Below, one piece after another: positions 33,920 to 42,957 of a stretch of DNA of 64,000 nucleotides; position 1 is the first letter of the stretch; each line of letters begins with the position of its first letter. This stretch comes from Fimbriimonadaceae bacterium. GTDB taxonomy: Bacteria > Armatimonadota > Fimbriimonadia > Fimbriimonadales > Fimbriimonadaceae. The notes beneath the pieces are model-generated. The model did not search any database. It worked only from the letters and a program-made list of their open reading frames with translations, and was not told the DNA's origin. The stretch covers positions 1-64,000 of the forward strand of contig JALHNM010000002.1 of NCBI GenBank assembly GCA_022843485.1, given 5' to 3'. A program made the translations under genes and the position numbers.

Positions 33920-34632
33920 TGGGGCCCAGTTTGCCCGAGACCGAGCGCCAAGCGCATCGCCGCGATCCGTGCGGGTAAGGGAGCAAAGTCCTCAGCCCCG
34001 CCATACCCGGGTCGCCCGCTCGCCTCTCGCATCGAGAAGTGCAGCTCACGGCACCCGGCGTCCACGAGAAGGCGCGCGTTCTCCGGCCGCACGCCCCCGC
34101 CGGCCAGGATCGTCAGCCGACCCGCCGACCGCTGGACCAGTCGCCGCAACCCGCTGAGCCCAGTGACGACGTCGGCCTCGCCCCCGCTCGTCAGCACCCG
34201 TGCGAACCCCGTCTCGACCAACGCCTCGAGCGCCTCGTCCAGGTCCGGTGTCATGTCGAACACCCGGTGGAAGGCGACCGGCTTCCCCTCGGCGGCTTCG
34301 ACCAATTCCCGGTTCCGCGCCCGGTCGACCCGCCCGTCCGCCGCGAGCACCCCGCACACGATCTCGTCCGCCCCCGCCCGGACGAGCGATCGCACGTCCC
34401 GCACCGCGGCCCGGAAGTCCGGCTCTGGCGGATCGGCCCGGCCTTCGCGGGTTCGAACCATCGCGACGACCGGCACCTTCACCCGCGCTTTGACCTCCTC
34501 GAGCATCCCGATCGACGGCGTGACACCCCCGGTCGGGAGCGCCGCACACAGCTCGATGCGGTCGATCCCCGCCTCGTCGGCCGCGAAGGCCTCCTCGACC
34601 GACGCGCAGCACGCTTCGAGCAGAACCTCCAT
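33916..34632 (-). CDS. cutC: CutC family protein (copper homeostasis)
   Basis: CutC proteins are TIM-barrel proteins linked to copper handling, though the exact role is unsettled. The 238-residue protein starts MEVLLEACCASVEEAFAADEAGIDRIELC, includes PVVAMVRTR and GADEIVCGVLAADGRVD, then FHRVFDMTPD and VLTSGG, which are family signatures. Length matches (about 240). It is co-oriented and translationally coupled with the DASS gene. Confidence 0.9.
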   Translation of the reverse strand: MEVLLEACCASVEEAFAADEAGIDRIELCAALPTGGVTPSIGMLEEVKARVKVPVVAMVRTREGRADPPEPDFRAAVRDVRSLVRAGADEIVCGVLAADGRVDRARNRELVEAAEGKPVAFHRVFDMTPDLDEALEALVETGFARVLTSGGEADVVTGLSGLRRLVQRSAGRLTILAGGGVRPENARLLVDAGCRELHFSMREASGRPGYGGAEDFAPLPARIAAMRLALGLGQTGPQ

Positions 34633-34680
34633 CCCGGGCCGAGCCTACGCGCCCTCCTCGCGTGGGGCCTGGGCCCCCGG

Positions 34681-34707
34681 GCACCGTTAAGGCGACCTTA
34701 ACGGTGC
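34681..34707. repeat. Perfect inverted repeat upstream of the Tat phosphoesterase gene
   Basis: GCACCGTTAAGG (34681-34692) and CCTTAACGGTGC (34696-34707) pair around CGA. It lies 22 nt before the ATG at 34730 and about 50 bp from cutC. It could be an operator, a terminator or a transcript hairpin. A T-tract is lacking. Confidence 0.5.
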
Positions 34708-34729
34708 GCAGGGTAGTTTCTGCACACTC

Positions 34730-35746
34730 ATGGACACGAAGATCTCGCGCCGCGGGCTATTGAAGGGGGTCGGGTCCGCCGCTGCCGTCGCCGGTCTCGC
34801 CGGGGCCCTCCCGCGACTCGCCGAGGGCCAGCCCGCCCGCCGCCGCGCACTCCGGGTAGCCCACCTCACGGACATGCACGTCTTCGCCGACCGGCCCGAG
34901 TCGGATCAGGGGATCGAGTTCACCGTCGACCACCTGCTCTCCCTCTCCGACGGCCCCGGCTTGGTCCTCACCGGCGGCGACAACCTCACTGGCACGATGT
35001 CCCAGCCGCTCGAGGCCGCCGTCTCGATGCGCGACCGCTGGAAGAAGGCCTTCCTCAACCGGGTGAAGCTCCCCATGCTCCACTGCACGGGCAACCACGA
35101 CGTCTGGGGATGGAACAAGCAGCGCAGCGGCTCCACGGGCGAGGAGCCCCTTTGGGGCAAGGCCTGGGCCCGCGACCAGTTCGAGCTCGACCGCCTCAGC
35201 TACGCCCACGAGCAGGCCGGGTGGAAGTTCATCGTACTCGACTCGGTCCAGCCCGCCGGCGACCGGTACGAGGGCGGCATCGACCCCGAGCAGTTCGAGT
35301 GGCTCCAGGGTGAACTCAAGGCCACACCGGCCTCGACGCCAGTGCTCGTGCTGTCGCACATCCCCGTGACCGGGATCAGCCCGCTGATCGTCGATGCGAG
35401 CCCGGCCGAGAACGGGCACCTCGTTCCCTACGGCTCGATCCTGCGCAACCAGTACGAGGTCGTGCGACTCTTCGCCGACCACCCCCAGGTCAAGCTCGTC
35501 CTCGCTGGGCACATCCACTTTCGCGAAGAGGTCAAGGTGGCCGGGTGTACCTACCTCAACGGCGGCGCGGTGAGCGGCGCCTGGTGGCGCGACCCGGTGG
35601 CCGACAACCGGTCTAGGGCCGAGCGCCAACCGGATTCCCCCCCGCGCCTCGAGCGCGCCCGGCCCGGCTACACCCTTATCGACCTGATGACGGACGGGAC
35701 CTTCACCCTCGAGACCGTCGATACAGGGTTCAAAGCCAGCCCCTAG
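34730..35746 (+). CDS. Tat-exported metallophosphoesterase
   Basis: The 338-residue protein has a Tat signal (SRRGLLKG at residues 6-13). The calcineurin-like motifs follow: HLTDMHVF (D-x-H), LTGGDN, CTGNHDVWG (GNHD), VLSHIPV and LAGHIHFRE (GHxH). So a two-metal phosphatase is expected, exported fully folded. Substrate is unknown. A TAGTTT box lies 10 nt before the ATG. Confidence 0.9.
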   Translation: MDTKISRRGLLKGVGSAAAVAGLAGALPRLAEGQPARRRALRVAHLTDMHVFADRPESDQGIEFTVDHLLSLSDGPGLVLTGGDNLTGTMSQPLEAAVSMRDRWKKAFLNRVKLPMLHCTGNHDVWGWNKQRSGSTGEEPLWGKAWARDQFELDRLSYAHEQAGWKFIVLDSVQPAGDRYEGGIDPEQFEWLQGELKATPASTPVLVLSHIPVTGISPLIVDASPAENGHLVPYGSILRNQYEVVRLFADHPQVKLVLAGHIHFREEVKVAGCTYLNGGAVSGAWWRDPVADNRSRAERQPDSPPRLERARPGYTLIDLMTDGTFTLETVDTGFKASP

Positions 35747-35877
35747 CAGCCCCCGCCAGAGGAGCGGGCCACTTTTTTCTCACTTTCTCGCGGGGCCGTG
35801 TCACAGAACGGCCCTGCGCTGCGAACGTGAGGGTAAGGGTCGACCAGCGGTTACGACGGTCGCCCGGAGTGATTGCA

Positions 35878-36480
35878 ATGAACAAGAAGGTCCTCATCAC
35901 CGCCCTCCTCGTCGCTTCGGCGGCCGCTTCGCAGGCCAGCTTCACCGTCGCCAACTTTTTCGACCCGACCACCAGCGGATCGCAGGTCATGTTCACGTTC
36001 GACATGGACACCATGACCCTGTTCGGCGAGTGGCAGGTCGACGGTCTGACCGTCGAGACCCCGGGCTTCGTCGGTGGGGGTCAGGTGCAGAACGCCCGCT
36101 TCACGATGGGCCCGGTCGGTGTGACCGAGGTCATCGCCGGCACGCTCTACACGATCAACGCCGGTGAAGTCAAGTTCTGGACGAGCGACCCGTCGACCCC
36201 GTTCTTCACGATCGACTTCGGGTCGGGCCAGTTCCTCAACCCGTTCGTCGCCGGGGCGAGCGAGCTTCGAGGCGACGTCGTCGACTTCAGCGGCCCGAAC
36301 GTCCCCGGTGGGCTGAGCCAGGAGCAGTTCGCGTTCAACTTCGCGAACACGAACCGGGTCGGCAACAAGTTCACCTACACCGCCGCCTTCACTTCGAGCG
36401 CAGTGCCGGAGCCGGCCACGCTCCTCGTGCTCGGCAGCGCCATCGGGATGCTCGCCGCACGCCGCCGCGCCGCTCGCTGA
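35878..36480 (+). CDS. PEP-CTERM sorted secreted protein
   Basis: The 200-residue protein has a signal peptide (NKKVLITALLVASAAASQA) and a C-terminal sorting signal VPEPATLLVLGSAIGML followed by Arg residues. PEP-CTERM proteins are processed by exosortase, usually in exopolysaccharide-producing bacteria. The mature part is beta-rich with no known catalytic motif. ATG 35878 is chosen because the open frame upstream (from 35827) lacks a signal. Confidence 0.9.
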   Translation: MNKKVLITALLVASAAASQASFTVANFFDPTTSGSQVMFTFDMDTMTLFGEWQVDGLTVETPGFVGGGQVQNARFTMGPVGVTEVIAGTLYTINAGEVKFWTSDPSTPFFTIDFGSGQFLNPFVAGASELRGDVVDFSGPNVPGGLSQEQFAFNFANTNRVGNKFTYTAAFTSSAVPEPATLLVLGSAIGMLAARRRAAR

Positions 36481-36519
36481 GCCCCGACCGACACCGCACA
36501 AACGAAAGGTATCTCACTT

Positions 36520-36553
36520 GCGCCCTCGGCCCTCGGCCGTGGGCGCCTTTTTT
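36520..36553 (+). terminator. Terminator after the PEP-CTERM gene
   Basis: GCGCCC-T-CGGCC (36520-36531) pairs with GGCCG-T-GGGCGC (36535-36546) with one T-T mismatch, followed by C and a six-T run (36548-36553). This is the clearest Rho-independent terminator in the window. Confidence 0.9.
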
Positions 36554-36562
36554 CGTAGGGGA

Positions 36563-36568
36563 TAGACT
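36563..36568 (+). promoter_or_regulatory. -10 box for leaderless gene at 36575
   Basis: TAGACT ends 6 nt before the GTG at 36575, within 10 nt of the terminator. Confidence 0.5.
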
Positions 36569-36574
36569 CGGGTC

Positions 36575-37261
36575 GTGTACGCCGCTGTGCTCTTCGCCCT
36601 CGTCGCCGCCTTCAGCCCGAACCCGGCCCAACAAGACCGAGACCCCAAGCTCGGGAAGTCCGACGCCGAGATCGTCGCCCTCGGCCGCGAAGCGTGGGGT
36701 GACCTCTACGCCCGGGAGGTCGGAGGGAGCACGGCTGCCATGGCCCAAGCCGAGGACGTCTTCGGCGAGGCGCACACGCGGGTCAACGACCTCGCCCTCG
36801 CCAAGCTCCCGGCGGCTCGCCAGGCGTCGGTCAAGGCTGTCCGCGCAGCCGGCCGAGACGTCGGGAACGGGCTCGTCTCGCTCGGCGCCGCGTTCTCAGG
36901 CGGCGGGACAATGTGGATCCCCGTCGAAGCCGCCGTCCCCGCGACCGTCGAGGCCCTCGTCGCCCGGCTCGCCAAGACCCCCGGCGCGGCAAACGCCAAG
37001 AAGGCTGACCAAGGTTGGGCCTCCGCCCGGAACGTGCTCGACCGCCTCGCAAAGAAGATCGAGGCCGACCGCAAAGACCTCGAGGAGATGAGCCTCGGCG
37101 ACCAGACGTCCTACGCCCGGGCCCGCGCGGCTCACCGGACGACCTCCCAGGCCGTGGCGAAGCTCCGGGCGGCCGCGGCGAAGCTTCCTGGCGACGGCCC
37201 GATGCTGGTTGCGGCCTGGTGTACCGCTCGCCTCCGCGTCACGCTCGAAGAGGCCCCCTAG
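36575..37261 (+). CDS. Unknown secreted helical protein
   Basis: The 228-residue product has a short signal-like N terminus (MYAAVLFALVAAFSP), then mostly Ala-rich helices (AAMAQAEDVFGEAHTRVNDLALAKLPAAR; ARARAAHRTTSQAVAKLRAAAAKLPG). A Gly-rich segment AAFSGGGTMW breaks the middle. No motif is recognised. It starts with GTG and ends sharing CTAG with corA. Confidence 0.7.
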   Translation: MYAAVLFALVAAFSPNPAQQDRDPKLGKSDAEIVALGREAWGDLYAREVGGSTAAMAQAEDVFGEAHTRVNDLALAKLPAARQASVKAVRAAGRDVGNGLVSLGAAFSGGGTMWIPVEAAVPATVEALVARLAKTPGAANAKKADQGWASARNVLDRLAKKIEADRKDLEEMSLGDQTSYARARAAHRTTSQAVAKLRAAAAKLPGDGPMLVAAWCTARLRVTLEEAP

Positions 37262-38235
37262 AGCCAGCCCTTCCGGCGGAACAGCCACACCTCGACCGCC
37301 GCGATCAGCAGCATCAGCCCGATCGCCAGCGGGTAGCCGAACGGCCACGCCAACTCGGGCATCAGCCGAAAGTTCATCCCGTACACCCCGGAGACGAGAG
37401 CCATAGACATGAGAACCGTCGATATGACCGTCATGAACCGCATGACCTCGTTGAGTCGGTTCGACGTCACGTTCAACTGGGCGTCGAGGATCGTGGTCAG
37501 GATGTCCCGGTTGAGGTCGAGGTCCTCGACCACACGCAAGGCGTGGTCGTAGACGTCCTGGTAGTACGCCCGGCAGCCTTCGGGCACGAACGAGACGTCG
37601 CGCCGCAGGAGGCTGTTCAGGGCGTCCCGGATCGGGATCACACGGCGCCGCATCTCGACGATCGCTCGCTTGGCCTGGATCGCGTCCACCGCGTCCCCTC
37701 GCTCGCCCCGGTAGACGGCGTCCTCTTGCTCGGCGATGGCCGTCTGGACGCGGTCAAGGGCAGGGAAGAAGTCGTCGACGATCGCGTCCAACAGGGTGTG
37801 GAGCAGGTACGGGGGCGTCTGCCCGACCTCCTGAGGCTTCCGTGCCCACCGGTCAAACCAGAGCGAGAGCAACGCGATGGGCTCCCGCTCCACCGTCACG
37901 AGGAACCGCTCGCCGGCGAACATGCCCACCGGTCGGTACTGGTCGTGCCGCCCGTCCTCTTCGATGACGCTCGCCGAGAGGTAGACCCAGTCCTCGCCCG
38001 TGTGCACGCCCGGGCGGGCCACCGGCTCGAGAGCATCGTCCACCGCGACCGGGTGGACGCCGAGCCCGTCCTGCAGGATCCGCCGCAGGGCCTGCGGGTC
38101 GTCGAGGGTCAGACGGATCCACGCCACCCCCGCTCCCCGCTGGACGGTGCGGAGGGCCTCTTCAAGGGCGCAAGCATGCACCCGTTCTCCATCGACCCAG
38201 ACTGCGGCCGCCGGTGCCCCTGGCTCGATCTCCAT
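37258..38235 (-). CDS. corA: CorA family divalent cation transporter
   Basis: CorA forms pentameric Mg channels. The 325-residue protein has a long cytoplasmic helical domain and two C-terminal membrane helices with the family's signature YGMNF (Y-G-M-N) in VSGVYGMNFRL. A TAAGGT box ends 9 nt before the ATG. The stop overlaps that of the gene at 36575. Length is normal. Confidence 0.95.
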   Translation of the reverse strand: MEIEPGAPAAAVWVDGERVHACALEEALRTVQRGAGVAWIRLTLDDPQALRRILQDGLGVHPVAVDDALEPVARPGVHTGEDWVYLSASVIEEDGRHDQYRPVGMFAGERFLVTVEREPIALLSLWFDRWARKPQEVGQTPPYLLHTLLDAIVDDFFPALDRVQTAIAEQEDAVYRGERGDAVDAIQAKRAIVEMRRRVIPIRDALNSLLRRDVSFVPEGCRAYYQDVYDHALRVVEDLDLNRDILTTILDAQLNVTSNRLNEVMRFMTVISTVLMSMALVSGVYGMNFRLMPELAWPFGYPLAIGLMLLIAAVEVWLFRRKGWL

Positions 38236-38295
38236 CCCGTCCGCACCTTACCTCTGCCGGTTGGGGTGGACGATGTTGTATCCTTCCTGCCGTCC

Positions 38296-38372
38296 GGGCG
38301 ATTAGCTCAGTTGGTTAGAGCACCTCGTTTACACCGAGGGTGTCGGGGGTTCGAGTCCCTCATCGCCCACCA
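38296..38372 (+). tRNA. tRNA-Val (anticodon TAC)
   Basis: Acceptor GGGCGAT with ATCGCCC, D arm GCTC-GAGC, anticodon stem CCTCG-CGAGG around TTTACAC, T arm GGGGG-TTCGAGT-CCCTC (one G-T pair), discriminator A and encoded CCA. The anticodon TAC reads GTA and GTG valine codons. Confidence 0.96.
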
Positions 38373-38381
38373 CTCACCCCG

Positions 38382-38387
38382 TAAGAT
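38382..38387 (+). promoter_or_regulatory. -10 box for the S10 peptidase gene
   Basis: TAAGAT ends 7 nt before the ATG at 38395 and 10 nt after the tRNA-Val. Confidence 0.45.
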
Positions 38388-38394
38388 AGCCCCC

Positions 38395-39846
38395 ATGCCC
38401 GAGAACGAGAGCACCGAGGCCAAGACCGAAGCCAAGACCGACGCCAAGCCGGAGCCTCTTGTCGACGAGACACCGGTCGTGACCCAGCACGAGGCGAACG
38501 GAGTCGCCTACACCGTCACGACGGGCCGCATGCCCCTCCGCGACGAGGAGGGCCAGATCGTCGCCCAAGTCTTCTACATCGCCTACACCAAGGACGGGGC
38601 CGATGCCGACCGTCCGCTCATGTTCTCGTTCAACGGCGGCCCTGGTTCCCCTTCGATCTGGCTCCACCTCGGCGCGCTTGCCCCGAAGCGCGTCCCCATG
38701 AACGAGGACGGCAGCCTGCCCCCCCCGCCGTACCGGCTCGTCGATAACGAGGCGTCCTGGTTCGAGTTCACCGACCTCGTCTTCATCGACCCCGTCGGCA
38801 CCGGCTACAGCCGCGCCAAGACCGCGAAGGACGCCGAACCCTACTGGTCGGTCAAGGGGGACATCGAGAGCGTCGGCGAGTTCATCCGGCTCTACCTCAC
38901 CCGCAACTCCCGCTGGTCTTCGCCCCTCTACATGGTGGGAGAGAGCTACGGCACCACCCGCGCCGCCGGGCTCGCCGGGCACCTCGTGGACCGTGGGGTG
39001 GCGTTCTCGGGGATCGTCCTCGTCTCCTCGATCCTCAACTTCCAGACCGCTCGTTTCAACAAGGGCAACGACCTGCCTTACGTCCTCTTCCTGCCCACCT
39101 ATACCGCTACCGCCTGGTACCACGGCCGGCTCCATGGGGGCCAGCGCGAGCCCCTCAAGGACTGGCTCGTCCAGGCCGAGGCGTTCGCGGGCGGGCGCTA
39201 CCCCTCCGCCCTCGCGGCGGGCGACCGGCTCGACACCGAGGAGCGCAAGCAAGTCGCCGACGAGCTCGTCCGCCTCACCGGACTCTCCCACAAGTACGTC
39301 GAAGAGGTCGATCTGCGGGTCAACATCCACGGCTTCTGCAAGGAGCTGCTCCGCGACCAGCGCCGGACTGTGGGCCGCCTCGACTCCCGGGTCAAGGGGT
39401 TCGAGGACACCCAGAAGTGGCACACCGAGACCCCCGACCACGACCCGAGCATGAGTGCGCTCATGCCCCCGTACACGGCCGCGTTCTCGCAGTACGTCCG
39501 CCAGAGCCTAGGCTACGAGACCGACCTGAGGTACGAAATCTTCGGAGGGATCAAGAAGCCCTGGGACTGGGGGTCGGCCGGTGACGGCCACCCGGACACG
39601 AGCGAAGCCCTCCGGGCTGCCCTCGCCAAGAACCCGCACATGAAGGTCTACATCGCGAGCGGCTTTTACGACCTCGCGACCCCTTACTTCGCCACCGAGT
39701 ACACGCTCGCCCACCTGGGTCTCGACCCGAGCCTGCGGGCCAACGTCCGCACGAGTGAGTTCGAGGGCGGCCACATGATGTACACCCACGTACCCAGCCT
39801 CGTCCGCCTCCGCGACGAGGTGGCCGAGTTCGTACGGGGTCGGTAA
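38395..39846 (+). CDS. Serine carboxypeptidase-like peptidase (S10)
   Basis: The protein (483 residues from ATG 38395) has the family's oxyanion motif SFNGGPGSPSIW, the nucleophile in VGESYGTTRA, an Asp in SGFYDLATPYF and a His in FEGGHMMYTHV, a complete triad. It is S10 family, found in few bacteria. A signal peptide is lacking: the N terminus is a charged low-complexity run of Glu, Ala, Lys and Thr. The role is unknown. Confidence 0.9.
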   Translation: MPENESTEAKTEAKTDAKPEPLVDETPVVTQHEANGVAYTVTTGRMPLRDEEGQIVAQVFYIAYTKDGADADRPLMFSFNGGPGSPSIWLHLGALAPKRVPMNEDGSLPPPPYRLVDNEASWFEFTDLVFIDPVGTGYSRAKTAKDAEPYWSVKGDIESVGEFIRLYLTRNSRWSSPLYMVGESYGTTRAAGLAGHLVDRGVAFSGIVLVSSILNFQTARFNKGNDLPYVLFLPTYTATAWYHGRLHGGQREPLKDWLVQAEAFAGGRYPSALAAGDRLDTEERKQVADELVRLTGLSHKYVEEVDLRVNIHGFCKELLRDQRRTVGRLDSRVKGFEDTQKWHTETPDHDPSMSALMPPYTAAFSQYVRQSLGYETDLRYEIFGGIKKPWDWGSAGDGHPDTSEALRAALAKNPHMKVYIASGFYDLATPYFATEYTLAHLGLDPSLRANVRTSEFEGGHMMYTHVPSLVRLRDEVAEFVRGR

Positions 39847-39859
39847 AGGCCGGATCCGG

Positions 39860-39865
39860 TATGCT
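39860..39865 (+). promoter_or_regulatory. -10 box for leaderless purF mRNA
   Basis: TATGCT ends 6 nt before the GTG start of purF. It sits in the 25-nt gap after the S10 peptidase gene. Confidence 0.5.
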
Positions 39866-39871
39866 CCCCAA

Positions 39872-41329
39872 GTGACCCGCCCCGACGATTGGCTGGACGA
39901 CTCCCCGAAGGAGGAGTGCGGGGTACTGGGCGTCTACGTCCCCGGGGCCGAGGCCGCTCGGGTCGCGTTCTTTGCGCTCTACGCCCTTCAGCACCGCGGG
40001 CAGGAGTCCGCCGGGCTCGCCGTCAGCGACGGCCGCCAGGTTCGGATGCACAAGGACATGGGCCTCGTCAGCCAGGTCTTCGACGAGGACGTCCTCGCCA
40101 CCCTCCCCGGTGAGATGGCGGTCGGCCACACCCGGTACAGCACGACCGGCGCGAGCGTGCTACACAACGCCCAGCCCATCTTCTGCCAGAGCGTCGTCGG
40201 CGAGATCGGGGTGGCGCACAACGGCAACCTCATCAACGCCCGCGAGCTACGTGCCGAACTCACCGCCGAGGGCGAGGCCTTCGACGGCACCGCGGACAGC
40301 GAGATCATCGCCCGCCTCCTCGTGCGGCACATGCACCTCGGCCCCGAGAACGCCGTCGCCGCCACGATGAAGCGCCTCGAAGGGGCCTTCAGCGTCTGCG
40401 TCCTGACCCCGGGCATGATCCTGGCGTTCCGAGACCCCCACGGCGTGCGGCCCCTCATGGCCGGGTCGGTGGGCGACGGGTGGATGGTTGCGAGCGAGAG
40501 CTGCGCATTCTTCCCGGTCGGGGGCGTCGCCACCCACGAGGTCCGACCCGGCGAACTCGTGATCATCGACCGCGACGGCATGCGTTTCGCCCAGGCCGCC
40601 CCTCCCCGCAAGGAGGCCAAGTGCCTGTTCGAGTTCATCTACTTCGCCCGTCCCGACAGCAAGATGTTCGAGACGACGATCAACGCCGCCCGGCGTCGGA
40701 TGGGGATGGAGCTCGCCCGCGAGCAGCCCGCCTCGGCCGATATCGTCGTCCCCGTGCCCGATAGCGGCATCCCCGCCGCCCGGGGCTTCGCCGAGGTGAG
40801 CGGGCTCCCGTTCGTGGACGGCATGATCAAGAACCGCTACATCCACCGAACGTTCATCCAGCCGGACCAGCGGATGCGCGAGCTCGGGGTCCGGATGAAG
40901 CTCGCGCCTATGGTCGACGAGCTGGCCGGCAAGCGGGTCGTCCTCGTCGACGACTCCATCGTCCGCGCCACCACGACACGCCAGATCGTCCGGATGCTGC
41001 TCGACTCCGGCGCCCGCGAGGTCCATGTCCGGATCACCGCGCCCCCGATCAAGTGGCCGTGCTTCTACGGCATCGACATGAGCAGCCGCGGCGAACTGGC
41101 CGCCGCCCACATGACCGTCGAGGAGATCCGAGCCCACATCGGGGCCGACAGCCTCGGTTACCTCTCCGTCGAAGCCGCGACGAGGGCCGTCGGTAAGCCC
41201 AGCGAACGCTTCTGCCTCGCCTGCTTCACCGGGGACTACCCGATCCCCGTGCCGGACGGCCTCAGTAAAGACGCCCTCGCCCACCCGCCCGACGTCGGCC
41301 AGCTCGCGACCGTCGTCGTCAAACCCTAG
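39872..41329 (+). CDS. purF: Amidophosphoribosyltransferase
   Basis: PurF makes phosphoribosylamine from PRPP and glutamine, the first step of purine synthesis. The 485-residue protein has a 15-residue propeptide, then Cys16 of EECGVLG as glutaminase nucleophile, YSTTG and the PRPP motif VVLVDDSIVRATTT. The cysteines CLFEF, CFYGIDM and CLACFTGDYP match the 4Fe-4S ligands of the B. subtilis enzyme. The start is GTG with a -10 box 6 nt before it. Confidence 0.96.
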   Translation: MTRPDDWLDDSPKEECGVLGVYVPGAEAARVAFFALYALQHRGQESAGLAVSDGRQVRMHKDMGLVSQVFDEDVLATLPGEMAVGHTRYSTTGASVLHNAQPIFCQSVVGEIGVAHNGNLINARELRAELTAEGEAFDGTADSEIIARLLVRHMHLGPENAVAATMKRLEGAFSVCVLTPGMILAFRDPHGVRPLMAGSVGDGWMVASESCAFFPVGGVATHEVRPGELVIIDRDGMRFAQAAPPRKEAKCLFEFIYFARPDSKMFETTINAARRRMGMELAREQPASADIVVPVPDSGIPAARGFAEVSGLPFVDGMIKNRYIHRTFIQPDQRMRELGVRMKLAPMVDELAGKRVVLVDDSIVRATTTRQIVRMLLDSGAREVHVRITAPPIKWPCFYGIDMSSRGELAAAHMTVEEIRAHIGADSLGYLSVEAATRAVGKPSERFCLACFTGDYPIPVPDGLSKDALAHPPDVGQLATVVVKP

Positions 41330-41835
41330 CCGGTCTTCGGGTCCGTCTTGTTGATCGAGCCGATGATCTGGGCGTGTCGGCGCAAGACCTCCCTCGAATA
41401 GGCGAACACCGCCTCCGTGAGCGGGTTCCACAGGTGGTACACCCCCGGGAGCTCCTCGGGCTTGACGTACATGCGACCCGTCGATTCGAACTCCTCCGGG
41501 ATATCGACCAAGTCCTGGACCCGGGCTGTGTAAACGTCCGCCCACCGCACCTCGTTTCGCTCCGAGATCCGGTAGCAGCCGATGTAGAGGACGTCTTGCA
41601 GCACAGCCCCCGCCTCTTCCCGGGCCTCGCGGGCCGCCGCCTCCAGGCTCGTCTCGTCTGGCTCGACCCGGCCGCTCGGGATGCACCACCCCCGGTTCTC
41701 GATGTTGCAGATGAGCACGTCGTCGTCGTTCCATGGGAACACCAGCGCCGCGAACGCCCGAAGGGGTGCCCGGAACGGGGCCGGGTGGAACTCGAGGAGC
41801 TGCCGTCCGTAGCGGCCGGAAGGGAACCGGCTCAT
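41326..41835 (-). CDS. NUDIX hydrolase
   Basis: NUDIX enzymes cut nucleoside diphosphate-linked compounds. The 169-residue protein has the NUDIX box GRVEPDETSLEAAAREAREEAGA (in the order G-x5-E-x7-REAREEAG). ATG 41835 is used, overlapping the lepB stop by 4 nt; the open frame runs further upstream into lepB. Substrate is unknown. The stop overlaps that of purF (CTAG). Confidence 0.88.
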   Translation of the reverse strand: MSRFPSGRYGRQLLEFHPAPFRAPLRAFAALVFPWNDDDVLICNIENRGWCIPSGRVEPDETSLEAAAREAREEAGAVLQDVLYIGCYRISERNEVRWADVYTARVQDLVDIPEEFESTGRMYVKPEELPGVYHLWNPLTEAVFAYSREVLRRHAQIIGSINKTDPKTG

Positions 41836-42371
41836 GCCGTGCCCCGGCTGCGCCGACCCATCGCCCCCGCCGCGAGCGAGGCGACGATCGACACCGCCCC
41901 GAGCGCCAAGAGCGCCCCGAGCCACTGCTCCGTGCCGAACACCACCACTTTGCCCATCACCGCCGATTCCTCGAACGCCCCAAACTCCCGACTGTCCTGC
42001 GAGACCGCCCGGTTGTCCCCGAGCACGTAGACTGAGTCCGGTGGGACCCGGTACTCACCCATCGCCAGCCGCCACGACCGTGGGGCCAGCCAAAAGTCCA
42101 TGATGTCCCCGGGCAGCCCCTTCACCCGCTTGATGATGACCTCGTCCGTCTGGGGGTTCCGCAAGACCACGAAGTCGTCCATCCGGATCCGCCCGACCAA
42201 CCAGTAGGCACGACTCACTAAGAGCCGCTGCCCCGAGTTAAAGGTCGGCACCATCGAGTCCCCCTTGACCTCGATCGTCTGGAACTGCGCCCAGAAGAAG
42301 ACGGAGAACGCCAGGACGCCGATGAGGAAGACCCCAAAGCCGGTGACTAAGACTCGTTTCCTGCTGCGCAT
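41832..42371 (-). CDS. lepB: Signal peptidase I
   Basis: Signal peptidase I cuts signal peptides of exported proteins. The 179-residue protein has an N-terminal membrane helix, the catalytic Ser in KGDSMVPTF, the Lys in VIIKRVKGLPGD, and the C-terminal motif LGDNRAVSQDSREFG. A second C-terminal helix (LGALLALGAVSIVASLAAG) is present. Length is normal for the shorter Gram-positive-like type. Confidence 0.94.
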   Translation of the reverse strand: MRSRKRVLVTGFGVFLIGVLAFSVFFWAQFQTIEVKGDSMVPTFNSGQRLLVSRAYWLVGRIRMDDFVVLRNPQTDEVIIKRVKGLPGDIMDFWLAPRSWRLAMGEYRVPPDSVYVLGDNRAVSQDSREFGAFEESAVMGKVVVFGTEQWLGALLALGAVSIVASLAAGAMGRRSRGTA

Positions 42372-42435
42372 GGTGCGGCCGCCACCCAGCCCCGGGGGAG
42401 GTTATACTTCAAGTGTCGGGTGCCACGGGCAGACC

Positions 42436-42957
42436 ATGGAACGACTCTTGACCCTGCTTGACCGATCGCCCGGGGTGGCGCTGCTGGCCCTGGCCGTGCT
42501 GGTGGTTCTGCTGGGCCTGGGGCTGCTGCTGCAGTGGCGGCGGGCCGAACGGTTCCGGCGTCGCTGGGACACCCTCCTGGAAGGGGCAGGCGAGGCCCCG
42601 CTGGCGACGATGCTCGAAGAGCACCTCCGTGAGCGCACCGCCGTTGCCGGGCGCCTCGACGACGCCGAGCGCCGTCTCGACGTCCTCGACACGAAGATGC
42701 GGTCCGCCAAACGCTACGTCGGCCTTGTCCGCTACGACGCCTTTCCCGACATCGGGGGGCACCAAAGCTTCGCCCTGGCCGTCTACGATGAGGAAGGCAA
42801 CGGCGTCGTCGTCACGAGCCAGGTGGGCCGGGAGGGCTGCCGCGTCTATGGCAAGCCGCTGCACCAAGGCAAGCCCGACCGACACGTGAGCGCCGAGGAG
42901 GAACAGGCGATCGAACTCGCTGGCCACCTCCGGGCCCGCCCTAGGATCACGTCATGA
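42436..42957 (+). CDS. DUF4446 family protein
   Basis: The product has one N-terminal membrane helix (GVALLALAVLVVLLGLGLLL) followed by a coiled-coil stretch and the DUF4446 core KRYVGLVRYDAFPDIGGHQSFALAVYDEEGNGVVVTS. Function is unknown; members are often near cell-division or sporulation genes in Gram-positives. It is 173 residues from ATG 42436, and its last base overlaps the sigma factor gene by 4 nt. Confidence 0.88.
   Translation: MERLLTLLDRSPGVALLALAVLVVLLGLGLLLQWRRAERFRRRWDTLLEGAGEAPLATMLEEHLRERTAVAGRLDDAERRLDVLDTKMRSAKRYVGLVRYDAFPDIGGHQSFALAVYDEEGNGVVVTSQVGREGCRVYGKPLHQGKPDRHVSAEEEQAIELAGHLRARPRITS

Noticed and set aside
32136-34049. A 637-codon minus-strand frame over the DASS and CutC genes
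   Set aside because: It is the wrong frame of those genes, with a Gly/Arg-rich composition and no motif.
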